DNA of 64,000 nucleotides, taken from NCBI RefSeq assembly GCF_032452875.1, contig NC_083882.1, positions 61,395,614-61,459,613 of the forward strand, read 5' to 3'. The notes beneath the pieces are model-generated. The model was not told the origin of the DNA, made no database searches, and was given only the letters and a program-made list of their open reading frames with translations. Positions 22,031-32,250 of this stretch are shown in pieces (the first letter of the stretch is position 1; every line of letters starts with the position of its first letter). The position numbers were made by a program, and so were the translations under genes. The stretch is from Bos javanicus (lineage: Eukaryota; Chordata; Mammalia; Artiodactyla; Bovidae).

Positions 22031-22599
22031 AATCCAGCAACCTCTCCCTTTTTTACTGTCGATATTATCATTCCTAAAAAGATGGTGTAATGATATGTAC
22101 TTTCTTGAGTTCCCTATTTGCTACTAGTACAATAATTTCTCCATGGAACCATCCAGTATTTCACCAAATGGTTTCGGAGAGCTGTTAACCCAGCCCAAAT
22201 TTAGACTGCCACAGAATGAATAACTTGGTAAAGTCAAAGGTGGCAAGTTCCTTCCTGGCCCTGGGAATGCCAACTGTGTACAGAAAAGTGAATGCTAGAA
22301 GCCACTGGTAAGTTCCCTCCCCTACTCTCTGCTCCTAGCCTTTCACCCATGAGAAATCTATCCTGTGCAGACTCAACTCAGTTCACTTGACAACTGCTTA
22401 CTGAGCACCTAGCAGGCACCGAGCTTGGTGCTAGGTATTCACCGGCTGGATCTCAGCATCACTGAACTATTTTTGTTCGGAAGACACAGTAATGGAAATA
22501 CATGTTTTTAAAAGTACTAGCTGTCACAAGTTGTGAGTTTAAAGGAATAAATTAACTCACTGCAAAGGAAAGGAAAAACAGTCTAAGTGTGCAGAAGAA
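22031..22599. other. Unassigned DNA with possible MIR scrap
   Basis: The 22385-22450 part (actgagcacctagcaggca) resembles a MIR or L2 fragment. The rest is unrecognised. Confidence 0.4.
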
Positions 22600-22985
22600 A
22601 CAAACACACTTCCATCGCCTTTGTCCCTGTTTGTGGACTCCTGTAGCCTCCACAGTCTGCCCAGTTGTTCCACTCTTCCTTGCAGGGAGGATTTAAAACA
22701 TCTACGGAGCCTGCTGGGCAAAGCAGTTAGAGAGCCCCGTGTACATTTCAATCTGGCTAATGGCTTCACAAGCCATTCCATCACTAAAGAAGTGCCTACC
22801 ACCACAGGAGCGTCCCTCCAAGTCGACCTCCCTCCACACTCCCGTGATGGAAAACAAGCAACCCAATTTACTTGCCAAGACTGTCAGAGCTCTCCACCCC
22901 TGACCCTAGATGCTAAGTTTTGGTCTAAAATGACTTCTTCTGTCCAAGTTACTGATTTTCCTGAAAACACTGGGTTATAATGAAA
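22600..22985. other. Candidate conserved non-coding block A
   Basis: Free of any repeat I know. A 119-codon plus-strand frame (22621-22980) and an 82-codon minus-strand frame overlap, but neither shows a known domain, and no splice-site pattern decides a strand. Conservation is only a suspicion, based on repeat absence and its position beside block B. Confidence 0.3.
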
Positions 22986-23399
22986 ATGCGGACATTTAGC
23001 TCAAGTGCTCTTTTGTAATGGTTCTGCAAAGCAAAGCAGCAACAAACTTAACATACTGTGTTTTCTAGCAGGGAGGGAGGGACTGAGGCAGAGAAAAGCT
23101 GTTGAAAACAAAAGATCATTTTATTTGCTAGCATTTGAGAAACTTTAGATTTTGTACTCTGCATCCCAGGTTGCATAAACAATGGGTCGTTCTAGTCAAG
23201 CAGGTTGGAGTTGTTCAGGTGGGGTCTTCCTGCCCCAGAGCACTGGGCATGAAGTCCCATCTCTAAGTGACAGCCCAGTGGACCAGAAGCTACCCTCTTA
23301 GGCTGTTACCTGCCATGGAATCTCAAACAAGTTCGGAACTTCTGACAGTCTGATTTGATAAAAATCCCAAAGCCACAGTAGCCCATTATGTGGGCAAAC
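22986..23399. other. Unassigned DNA between two candidate blocks
   Basis: No gene or repeat recognised. Confidence 0.4.
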
Positions 23400-23800
23400 T
23401 ATTCATTTTACATTCACCTCCTTGTCGTGTTAGTGCAGAGGTCATCCAAAGAGGAGGCCTAATTAATCAAACTGTCAGAGGCAATGAGGAGGAGCATGTT
23501 AATAGGACTTGTATTTCACCCAGGAAAGCGGCGGCCTGACAGGGACCAGAAAATATGGCCTTGGTGTTGCTGTTTATTAGCAATGCTGAGATCAGTGGTA
23601 ATAGGAGCCAAGCAGTGTGTGGTTGATAAAGTGCGGGGTGTCAAGCAGCAGCAGCAAGTCGAAATTAGACTGACAAGAGCCAGCACTCGGCGGATATTGA
23701 TAGCTGATAAATAGGAAGCCTGGTGCAGAGGGGCATATCAAAGAGGGTGGCACAGCCAAGAGGGGTCTGCAGTTAGGCAGGGGTCAGGGAGAAAAGGCAG
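23400..23800. other. Candidate conserved non-coding block B (possible enhancer)
   Basis: Repeat-free sequence dense in motif-like words. It holds the homeodomain-type taattaatc near 23461, TALE-type ctgtcag and ctgacag near 23473 and 23535, the forkhead-type tgtttatt near 23571, a CAG run (23646-23656) and a second ctgacaag near 23670. A function is inferred only from this appearance; there is no alignment. Confidence 0.35.
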
Positions 23801-23829
23801 AGTGCACATTCTGTCTTTTGCTGAAAATG

Positions 23830-24290
23830 AGTCTTTTTTTTTTTTTAATTGAAGTATAGTTGATTGACAATATTAGTTTCAGGTATACAGCATAAGTGAT
23901 TCAGTACTTGCAGATTGTACTCTATTATATTAGTGCTAGACAATGGTTACAATTCCCTGTGTGATACAATATATTCTTGTTGCTTATCTACACATAGTCA
24001 TTTGTATCTCTTAGTCCCATACCCCTAATTGTCCCTCCCCATCTCCCTCTCCCCTTTGATAATCACAGCTTCATTTTCTTTATCTATGAGTCTGTTTCTG
24101 TTTTGCATATGCATTCACTTGTATTATTTTTTAGATTCCACATATAAGTGATACATATTATTTGCCTTTCTCCAATTTCACTAAGCATAATATTCTCTAT
24201 GTCCATCCACATTGCCGCAAATGGTAGAATTTCATTCTTTTTTATGACTGAGTTGCATTCCCTCATATATATATGAGGGAGTATATACAT
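23830..24290 (-). mobile_element. L1 3' end
   Basis: Begins with a T run (complement of the A tail) and attgaagtatagttgattga, then the L1 3' UTR complement (gtgatacaatatattcttg, gagtctgtttctgttttgc, cctttctccaatttcact). The right end fades into an AT/ACAT-rich microsatellite. Confidence 0.88.
24259..24280. repeat. 22-bp perfect palindrome followed by (ATACAT)-rich repeat
   Basis: A self-complementary sequence centred between 24269 and 24270: ccctcatata reads into its exact reverse complement, with one more matching T/A pair outside. It leads into an alternating AT/ACAT tract to about 24330. Confidence 0.9.
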
Positions 24291-24330
24291 ACATACATAT
24301 ATATACATATATATCACATACACAAACATA

Positions 24331-24775
24331 GGGCTTCCCTGGTCGCTCAGCTGGTAAAGAATCCACCTTGCAATGCAGGAGACCCCAGTTCAATTCCTGG
24401 GTTGGGAAGTTTCCCTGGAGAAGGGATAGGTTACCCACTCCAGTATCTATTCCATTCTTGGGCTTCCCTGGTCGCTCAGCTGGTAAAGAATCCACCTGCA
24501 ATGCAGGAGACCCCGGTTCAATTCCTGGGTTGGGAAGGGATAGGTTACCCACTCCAGTATCCATTCCATTCTTGGGCTTCCCTGGTGGCTCAGATGGTAA
24601 AGAATCTGCCTGCAATGCGGGAGACCTGGGTCCAATCCCTGGGTTAGAAAGATCCCTTGGAGGAGGGCTTGACAACTCACTCCAGTATTCTTGCCTGCAG
24701 AGTCCCCATGGACAGAGGAACCTGGTGGGCTACAGTTCATGGGGTCGCCAAGAGTCAGACACGACTGAGCAACTA
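24331..24775 (+). mobile_element. Trimeric Bov-tA SINE (three heads, one tail)
   Basis: Unit 1 (24331-24459, 129 bases) and unit 2 (24460-24573, 114 bases) each comprise a tRNA-like head, a short BovA piece and the end word ccattctt. Unit 3 (24574 to about 24775) is a complete Bov-tA. Unit 2 lacks 14 bases between two gaag words, plus one T. Each unit has A-box and B-box words. Confidence 0.93.
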
Positions 24776-24799
24776 AAAGTACACACACACACATACTCG

Positions 24800-25110
24800 A
24801 AATGCCTCCTTATTTCATTCAATCAGTATTTATCCACAGACTGGTTGCACCAGTCCTGGGCTGGGTGCTGTGATGCCAAGATGCACAAGCTATTACCCTT
24901 ACCTGCCGGGCTTATTATTTTGGAAAGCAGATTCCCTTAAGAAAGTGATGAAAGCAACAGACCTTCGAAAGAGAAAATTCACATTTACACCAAAGACACA
25001 GAATTAACACACAATTGCAGGGGTTTTTACAGAATTGAAGCCCATTCAGGGGCATTTTTAGAGGGGAGTTCCATCTTAAGAGTTCCCTGTCCGCTGTCAC
25101 CACCTAACAC
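24800..25110. other. Unassigned DNA with L2/MIR-like scrap
   Basis: The 24810-24890 part (cattcaatcagtatttatcc, gctgggtgctgtgatgcca) resembles an ancient LINE or MIR end. The rest is unrecognised. Confidence 0.4.
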
Positions 25111-25127
25111 TATAGGGTTATTTAAAA

Positions 25128-25422
25128 AAAATATTTATATATAGACTTTTGGCTGCATTGGGTCTTCATTGCTGTGCTCAGGCTTTCTCTAGTTGCAGCG
25201 AGTGGGGGCGACTTTTTAGTTGAACGGCACAGGCTTCTTACTGCAGTGGCTTCTCTTGTTGCTGAACATGGGCTGTAGGACAATCAGCCTTCAGTAGTTT
25301 CGACTAAGGGGCTCAGGAGTTGTGGCACACGGGCTTTGTTGCACCTCCCCAGACCGGGGGTCGAACCTATGTCCCCTGCATTAGTAGGTGGATTTTAACC
25401 ACTGGATCATCAGGGAAGTCCC
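25128..25422 (-). mobile_element. CHR-type tRNA-Glu SINE
   Basis: Near full-length minus copy: ttggctgcattgggtcttc, ctctagttgcagcgagtggg, gtcgaacctatgtcccctgc, ending at the head complement atcatcagggaagtccc. Confidence 0.93.
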
Positions 25423-25774
25423 TGAGGGGGTATTTTTTTCAGAGGCAAATGAGCATCATTTTGGTGGGAAGAAGGAGACACACCACAAAGGCATGATTTT
25501 CATAACAGGATTTCCATCAGAAAAAGACAATATCTTCACACCATTCACATTGAACTCCATCTTATTTTCTGCAGCATCATCTTTGTTACTGAAGAAGTAG
25601 CCACAATGCTCAGAGGCATTAGCCAGCAAAGGAATCAACAGCTCCTGGAGCAAGTGGAATCTCTGAGACTTGAGGGCACAACAGTTGCACTTGAGGAGTT
25701 TCATAAGCCTGGCACAGATGCCAGACCCCCACGGGGCAGCCCCATTCTTGACCTCTGGGCAGGGCTTGCTGCTG
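25423..25774. other. Unassigned DNA
   Basis: No repeat recognised. Overlapping frames at 25388-25600 (plus) and 25456-25704 (minus) are featureless. Confidence 0.4.
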
Positions 25775-25972
25775 GTTTAGTCACTAAGTCGTATTCAAGT
25801 CTTTGGAACCCCACGGACTGTAGCCCACCAGGCTCCTCTGTCCATGGAATTTCCCAAGCAAGAACACAGGTGTGGGCTATTTCCTTCTCCAGCGGATTTT
25901 CCTGACCCAGGGATCAAACCCACATCTCCTGCTTGGCAGGCAGATTCTTTACCACTGAGCCACCTGGGAAGG
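25775..25972 (-). mobile_element. Bov-tA SINE
   Basis: Minus copy from ctggtttagtcactaagtcg to the head complement ccactgagccacctgggaag. Confidence 0.92.
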
Positions 25973-26248
25973 GTTCCAATGGTTTCCTGGGCTCCAGATG
26001 ATCACAATGTGCCCTAAAGGTTTACAGCTCTATTGAACTGATTCTTACAACAGCTTTCAGGGAAGCTACTGCTAGGTGTCCAATTTAATGTATGACTAGA
26101 ACATAGATTAAACCATTTTAGACAACTTTCATCAATAAGGGAGAAATGCAAAGGGTTAATTCTTATTTTTTGCAAGTATTTTCCTGATTTTTAACTTCCC
26201 TCTCTATGCTTCTTTCTCAGCACTTATCTACTTCAACACTGGACACAG

Positions 26249-26306
26249 GAGATGAGCGAAGACCACGGGCGAAGGCGCAGGGAGGGCGCAAGAAAAAAAA
26301 AAAAAA
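26249..26306 (+). mobile_element. Miniature retrocopy of an unidentified GC-rich RNA
   Basis: A 43-base GC-rich body (starts gagatgagcgaagaccacgg) plus an A tail of about 15 is flanked by a 14-bp exact TSD, aacactggacacag, at 26235-26248 and 26307-26320. The body matches no SINE or LINE tail I know and carries no AATAAA signal. The parent RNA is unknown; a truncated mRNA 3' end or small RNA is possible. Confidence 0.8.
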
Positions 26307-26321
26307 AACACTGGACACAGA

Positions 26322-26460
26322 GACTTCCCTGGTGATCCAGTGGTTAAGTGTTTGTGCTCCCAATGGAGGAGGCCTGGATTTGATCCCTGGTCAGGAGACT
26401 AAATCCCTGCATGCTGCAACTAAGACCTGGCACAGACGAAAAAAGAAAGAAAGAAAGAAG
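26322..26460 (+). mobile_element. CHR-type SINE, short form
   Basis: Head acttccctggtgatccagtg, B-box region ggatttgatccctgg, then a body ending cacagacgaaaaaagaaag with a (GAAA)n tail. Confidence 0.88.
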
Positions 26461-26876
26461 ACTGAATGTATTTGTTTTAACTTATCTGTTTTCTTGCTTG
26501 ATCTTTAGTCTCCCATACTAGATTTTAAGGTCACCACAGTAGGTTCTTTGATCTATTTTATGCCAAATATATGTCCACTGCCAAACACAGAGCCTGGAAG
26601 GTGCTCAATAAATGTTTGCAGAATGAATGAATGGATGTGTATGTCCCTAAGCTCAACTGAAAATAAAATCAGAGTATCATGAATCTTACAATTCTACTCT
26701 GCTTGAATACGAACTCATTCCTTCACTTCAAAATATTCACTGGACATCTAATATTGCCAGCCCTTATTAGAACCTAGGGATTCAGTTACCAAAAGAGACT
26801 TGACATGGCCTGTACAAAGCTCTACGGTCTCACTCCTTGTCTAGAACAGAATAAATAATAAATATAATGATTGGCA

Positions 26877-26922
26877 TATGGGGTCTCGGAGAGTCGGACC
26901 ATTCTTGGTGACTGAACAACAA
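26877..26922 (+). mobile_element. Tail-only BovA/BovB insertion
   Basis: About 45 bases match only the common 3' tail (tatggggtctcggagagtcg, then gtgactgaacaac). Confidence 0.7.
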
Positions 26923-26947
26923 AAATAACTGGAAGTATATTAGTAAT

Positions 26948-27162
26948 GTTGTGCTGTGCTTAGTCGCTCCGTTGGGCCCGACTCTTTGTGACCCCATGGA
27001 CTGTACCCTGGCAGGCTCCTCTGTCCGTGGGGATTCTCCAGGCAAGAATACTGGAGTGGTCTGCCAAGTCCTCCTCCAGGGAATCTTCCCAACCCAGGAA
27101 TCGAACCCAGGTCTCCTGCATTGCAGGCAGATTTTTTACCAGCTGAGCTACCAGGGAAGCCC
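26948..27162 (-). mobile_element. Bov-tA SINE
   Basis: Complete minus-strand copy with the exact 11-bp TSD atattagtaat at 26937-26947 and 27163-27173. Confidence 0.96.
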
Positions 27163-27179
27163 ATATTAGTAATAACAGG

Positions 27180-27395
27180 TGTTAAATTGTTCCTATATTT
27201 CAGGTTACACAAAGTAATTTGCACGTATTATCTCATGAGTGCTCATATCTATGGTATAAATGAAATGCTGTTAATGGTCCCATAATACAGATGAAGATCT
27301 GAGTTCTGAAGGGATGAAGTAAGCTGCCAATGGTCAGCAAGAGGCAAATGGGGAAGCTGGGGTTTGACACCAGCGAGACCTGAATCCAAAGCCTG
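27180..27395 (-). mobile_element. MIR SINE
   Basis: Reverse-complement MIR-like order: gcacgtattatctcatgagt, cccataatacagatgaagat, ggaagctggggtttgacacc, aatccaaagcctgg. Confidence 0.65.
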
Positions 27396-27559
27396 GATTC
27401 CTAGGATCAACAAAACAGGGTCACCCCCAGGTACTTCTAAAACACCCAGGAAACAGACACAGAAAAATATTAGCTCCATATGTGAACTTCCTCTCCTGTT
27501 CTACATCCAGTTTTTACAGCCAAGAGTTTAATGGCAATGTCTTAATGGGGTTTTTCAGT

Positions 27560-27730
27560 TTGCAAAGAACATCCACATAAAACTACACACTTTCCTCTCA
27601 GAGAAACTCTGCAGGAGGGGATAGAGAACATTAGCCTTTTTGACCAGAAGAGGTAACAGGGTCAGGGAAGGTCTGGATCAGGGTCACACAGCTGGTAAGG
27701 GGTAGAGAAGAGGCTCTGTGGTCCCCAGTA
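27560..27730 (-). mobile_element. MIR SINE fragment
   Basis: Contains gatcagggtcacacagctgg and taaggggtagagaagagg, the MIR core reverse complement. Its left half is poorly preserved. Confidence 0.6.
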
Positions 27731-27799
27731 TCATTTTATTTTCTTCATGTAAAGGATTTGGAAACTACCCTTAGCTTCTAAATTGTGATCCCTGGAAAA

Positions 27800-28020
27800 C
27801 AATCTGGGTGGCAGGCACAGGATCAGAAGACAGGAGACCAGCAGCTTGGTGTGATGCAGGAGCCACCTGGGCTCTTCATTCCAGCCTCGCCACTGATGGG
27901 CTGTGGGGTCTGAGTGAACCCCTTCCCCTTTCTGGGCTCTGCTTCTTCCCAGCAAGATGGGGATGGGGACCCTGATGACAGTGATCTGTAGGCTACTTTC
28001 CAGCTCTGACACATGGGAAG
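27800..28020 (+). mobile_element. Probable MIR SINE
   Basis: Order resembles MIR (cattccagcctcgccactga, tgggctctgcttcttcccag, atggggatggggacc) but is diverged. Confidence 0.5.
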
Positions 28021-28363
28021 CCATACCTCACCCCTTGTTTCTTTCTCCTTTTCGGCTTCCCTTCTTCATCTTCAGCTGCTTTTGTAACACTTGGGAATTG
28101 TGTGTGACAAAGGTTGGGCCCTCAGGACTACGGACCTTGGCTGTCAGGTCTCAGAAACACAATGGCCACTGCTGAGCTGTCCCTCGGGCAGAGGGTAAGC
28201 AGGGGCTCAGAGAAGCGGTGGTCTTCGTCCCCAGGCAGCGGCTGTTATGATGGATAACAGGGATTCCTAATACCCCGTGTCTCATATTAAAACTGAACTG
28301 AGTCAGGGACTTTTCTACTAAGGAACCTACTTTAGGGTGAGAAATGTGTAGTCCATTTAGATT
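28021..28363. other. Unassigned DNA
   Basis: No gene or repeat recognised. Confidence 0.4.
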
Positions 28364-28372
28364 CTTATCAGG

Positions 28373-28505
28373 GGACTTCCCCAGTGGTCCAGTGACTAAG
28401 TTTCCACCTGTTAATGCAGAGGGTGCAGGTTTGATCCCTGGTTGGGGAACGAGGATTCCACATATCACTGGGTGCGGCCAAAAATACATAAACAAAAAAT
28501 AGAAC
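28373..28505 (+). mobile_element. CHR-type SINE, short form
   Basis: Head gacttccccagtggtccagt, B-box ggtttgatccctgg, A-rich tail. TSD cttatcagg (28364-28372) and cttattagg (28506-28514), one mismatch. Confidence 0.9.
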
Positions 28506-28552
28506 CTTATTAGGAACCTCCCACTACTCCATGGGAGATGTCATTTTAATGT

Positions 28553-28666
28553 GTGCTCAGTCGTGTCTGCCTCTTTGCGACCCCGTGGACTGTAGCCCGC
28601 CAGGCTCCTCTATCCACGGAATTTTCCAGGCACAAGTACTGGAGTGGGGTGCCATTTCCTCTCCAG
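28553..28666 (-). mobile_element. BovA monomer, headless
   Basis: Minus-strand BovA without tRNA head, ending catttcctctccag. Exact 9-bp TSD ttttaatgt at 28544-28552 and 28667-28675. Confidence 0.92.
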
Positions 28667-28839
28667 TTTTAATGTTAAAAGAAGCCTATTACCACAAACG
28701 TCGATTTAACTTCTACCATTTCCATGTGTTTTCCTGTAATGTTACAGGAAGTTTCCAAAGAACACAACTGGTTTTGCAGCGGGCTTCACTATCACAGAAT
28801 TTAAACGGATGGGGGTGGGATTTTGTTTTTTGTTTTTCC

Positions 28840-28985
28840 AATCTCCCTGACTGGCAGCCCACAGGGAGGGATCCAGTTGGAGATTTGGAGGCAGGAGGCC
28901 TGTGCCCCAGTTCCTGCTTTCCCTGTAACTCAGAGCAATCATGGGCAAGTCATTTAACCTTGATTTCTTAAATTGAGGATGGAAT
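28840..28985 (+). mobile_element. MIR SINE
   Basis: MIR core gcaatcatgggcaagtcatt, taaccttgatttcttaaatt, preceded by the cagttcctgctttccctgta region. Confidence 0.7.
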
Positions 28986-29039
28986 CACACCAATTAAGCC
29001 TGCCTCAAAGGAACATGAAAGCAGAAGGGAGCCACGAGC

Positions 29040-29770
29040 CAGTTCCCATTTCCTGCTCTTCTCATTCTGCCCTTTCTGTACATTCATGCTGCCTAAAATC
29101 ACCGCCACTGATCACTACAGCAGAAAAGCAGAATCAAGAGTGTTTCACTTCTCTGCTTAAAATCCTTTACAAGCTTTTCATTATCTAAGAATAAACCTCA
29201 GATCCGTGAGCTCCCCACAGAGAATCCTTGCCTGCATCCACTTCTCTCTTTCACCTCAGTCTCCTTGATTCTTCTATCTTCTGTTCCAAGGACCCTTCCT
29301 CTCTAGCACTGCCAAGTGGCCATGGCTGGGTCATCCTCCAAGATCTGGCTTAAACCCGACCCCTTCTTTGGGCCTGTGAACCTGCCCCGGCCCATCTTTA
29401 GCACGAGCACCTTCTTTCTCCTCTGCTCCTCCAGCCCTCTGTGAGGACCTTCATTTAGGCAGTTTCTGCAGATTTGTAATTAATGATGTTTCTGTGTTCC
29501 CTTCCCTCACTATATCAGCGTTTCTTTTGTGATCCTTGCATCAGGATTACCTGGGATGCTCCTTAGAAATGAAGGCTTCTGGGTCCCACTCAAACTCAAT
29601 AAATCACACCTTTGGAGGAGGGTATGTTTTGGGTTTGGTGAAGTCTGAGAATCACTGGCCTAGTGCATAAGCTCTCAAGACGCAGGCAACACTCTCGATT
29701 CTCTGTGCATCTCCAGTGCTCAGCACAGTACCTGGCACCTAGCACTCAGTCAACATCTGTGAGTGAATAA
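29040..29770 (+). mobile_element. L2-like LINE 3' end with MER5-like insertion
   Basis: The order ttctctgcttaaaatccttt, gaataaacctcagatccgtg, tcatcctccaagatctggct and the end gtacctggcacctagcactc (29729-29748) follows an ancient LINE 3' end. It is interrupted at 29520-29665. Confidence 0.65.
29520..29665 (+). mobile_element. MER5-like hAT-Charlie element
   Basis: Pattern gcatcaggattacctgggat, ttctgggtcccactcaaact, ggtgaagtctgagaatcact matches the MER5 family. Confidence 0.65.
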
Positions 29771-30250
29771 ATCACTTATGCCCTTAGGATATAGGCAAGT
29801 GGAGTTCTTGTCCTGAGGGTTTGGCATGAAGACGTTTTGCCTTGAGATGTCTCTAGAAACACATTCTGTTGAGCAGTGGGACTATAAAAATGACTGTTAG
29901 GATAAAAGAGATCAGATAGTACTGCCGTGTTTCTTTGCTAACACTGTTCTACATGGCTCTGCAAAAATGATGGCGGGAGCTTAAAACAAAATCTGGAAAA
30001 GAAGGACTTTGGGCTGGGGGAGCTGCTGCAGATGGCAGCCTTGCGGAGGAGACCCTCCTGGTCAAGGATGCCCAGCACGCGCTGGCTGTTGTCCAAGTGA
30101 GACTCCCTGGTGGAGTCGGCACCAGGATGGATAGCTGCAAGGATGCTCAATCAGTTCAGTTATGTGCTGTGGGCACTGAGAGGAAACAAACCCCTCTGAG
30201 CTTTTTTTTCTGCCCAGAAACAAATAAATTAAAAAACAGAAAACAAATTT
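29771..30250. other. Unassigned DNA
   Basis: No gene or repeat recognised. Overlapping minus frames at 29938-30150 have no domain. Confidence 0.45.
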
Positions 30251-30262
30251 ATAGATGTTTAT

Positions 30263-30479
30263 GCATGCTGCTAAGTCACTTCAGTCATGTCTGACTCTTT
30301 GTGACCCTATGGACTATACCCCACCAGGCTCCTCTGTCCATGGGAATCTCCAGGCAAGAATACTGGGTTGCCACGCTCTCCTCCAGGGGATCTTCCTGAC
30401 CTGGGGATTGAACCGGCATCTCTTATGTCTCCTGCACTGGGGGCAGGTTCTGTACCACTAGTGCCACCTGAGAAGCCTC
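30263..30479 (-). mobile_element. Bov-tA SINE
   Basis: Complete minus copy carrying the head insertion variant catctcttatgtctcctgca. Exact 12-bp TSD atagatgtttat at 30251-30262 and 30480-30491. Confidence 0.96.
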
Positions 30480-30643
30480 ATAGATGTTTATATATATATT
30501 TATATTTCATATAAATAGAGGCAAAATAAATACAAAAGGGTAAAAACTATGTGCAGCCTAAATGTAGTCGCTTGTGAGGTTACGTCCTACTAAAGTAGAA
30601 GCAATGGATTCCCTAGGACAACGTCTTCACTGAAGAGAATTTA

Positions 30644-30970
30644 GGGCTTCCTGGTGGCTCAGTGGTAAAGAGTCCACCTGCCAATGCAGGAGACGCAGGT
30701 TCGATTCCCTAATCTGGGAGAATCCTGCATGCCATGGAGCAGCTAGGCCCATGGGCCACAGTTGCTGAGCCCGAGCTCTAGAGCCCGCTGGAAGCCCTCA
30801 TGCTCTAGAGTCTGTGATCTGCAACAAGAGAAGTCACCGCAACGAGAATCGAGCCCATCGCAATGAAGAGTAGACCTCGCTCACCACAATGAAAGAAAAG
30901 CCTGCAAAGCAAAGAAGATCCAGCACAGTCAAAAACAAAATAAAGAAATAAAAATTATATATATAAAAAA
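30644..30970 (+). mobile_element. Full-length CHR-type tRNA-Glu SINE
   Basis: Plus-strand copy with head (gggcttcctggtggctcagt), B-box ggttcgattccc, body (gcaacaagagaagtcaccgc, aatgaagagtagacctcgct) and an A/TA-rich tail to about 30970. It is the most complete CHR in the window. Confidence 0.93.
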
Positions 30971-31899
30971 AGAACTACAAATGAAAAAAGAGAGTGAGAC
31001 TTAGGGTCCAAGCCCAAAGGGGTGCACTGTCAGGCCCAGCTACAGGCTCCAGTGTATAAAGCTCCATGCCTGGAAGGCATTCCAGGCCCAGACAGATACT
31101 GGGACCTGCAGAGGCGGAGGACCTGCTTCTATTACCCACTGTCCCTCGGGCATCCTTTCATTTAGCCTTCCTGAAAACCCATCTCTTTGAATTGAGGCTT
31201 TGCAGGGGCCCTCACAAAATGAAGATGGAGACCACTTTATTTTATTTCTGAGACAATCAAATTTCTCTCCAATAGGGCAATTTCAAGACTGGCTATTTTT
31301 GTAAATAGTGCCCTGCAGCCCCACCAGTAACACCACACCCTGCACACCTGCTTCCGGCTGTGTGGCGACGTTCTCACTGAATTTGTTTTCCTCAGGCATT
31401 AGGAAAATAACTGAGTTTCCCTTCCCATGGGGAAAATTGAGTGCACCAAAATTTCTGGTCATTTTCTACAGTTTGCTCTGTGATTTCAAAATGGCACATT
31501 TCATTGTGCATGGATAAAACCAAGCAAAGGAAACGGTTTCTTCTCTCCTGAGCTTCGCCACTTGGCTCATAGGCGTAGATGCCCTCCTGCTATGTCTGAC
31601 TTGATTACTCCCTTCAAAGGCTGCCAGGAGTCTCAGACTTGGTCTATGTGAGGCTGGCTTTGCCCTTCCCAAGGAGGGACCAAGACAGCATCTGAATGGC
31701 ATTGGCATGGAGCTGGTGTCCAAAAGGCAACTTCCGGTGCTCCCGGGGCTGCTGTAGGACACAAAAGAGGTCAGGGAAGGTCATTTCTTTCCCAAAGAGG
31801 TCATCCCGGATCTTGTCTCTGTGCCACACACCTCTGTTTCAGGCATTCCTTTGAGCAAGCAACAACTTCTTCAAAAGACTCCTTTAAAAAAAGGAAGGG
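30971..31899. other. Unassigned repeat-poor DNA
   Basis: No repeat or gene recognised. Frames at 31066-31251 and 31466-31762 (minus) lack known domains. Confidence 0.45.
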
Positions 31900-32250
31900 G
31901 CTCCTTTTCACCTTGGCAAGGAGACTATTGTTGCTCGAAAACAAAAGGAATCTGCACCTTCATCCCATGACATTGCTATAGGAACCTTATTTACAGTATG
32001 ACAAAAACCCGGTCCATTCTTATAGCCTCATTAAATCTAAGCCTCATTTAACTAGTAGGACATTTTTACAATGGGTTTACTGGCGCACCGTGATAAATGG
32101 CTGTCTAACATCTTTCAACAATAGCCGGGTTTCAGCCATAACCACGGTGTGTGTAAACACAGCATCAGTTTAACAATGCACAGTGCTGAATAGCAGGAAG
32201 TGAAGGCAAACATTTTCCCCAAGCGCTTTTTGTATGTGTTGGGGGGTTAA
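31900..32250. other. Candidate conserved non-coding block C
   Basis: Repeat-free, with motif-like words: RUNX-type aaccacggt near 32138, forkhead-type gtgtaaacac near 32150, ETS-type aggaagtg near 32195. Function and conservation are inference only. Confidence 0.3.

Larger units (their letters stand above)
26190..26640 (+). mobile_element. L2-like LINE 3' end, twice interrupted
   Basis: Left part ends cagcacttatctacttcaac. The right part resumes after 26460 with the typical end tggaaggtgctcaataaatg and gaatgaatgaatgg. Between them lie a mini-retrocopy and a CHR SINE. Confidence 0.6.

Noticed and set aside
22621..22980. 119-codon plus-strand open frame in repeat-free DNA
   Set aside because: No known domain, overlapping minus-strand frame, no splice or start evidence. 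Kept only as a possible conserved block.
24331..24775. Regularly spaced repeats considered as a CRISPR-like array
   Set aside because: The units are contiguous SINE heads without unique spacers, in a mammalian genome.
24368..24940. 190-codon open frame with repeated peptide units
   Set aside because: It is a translation of the trimeric Bov-tA; similar peptides appear wherever Bov-tA is in frame.
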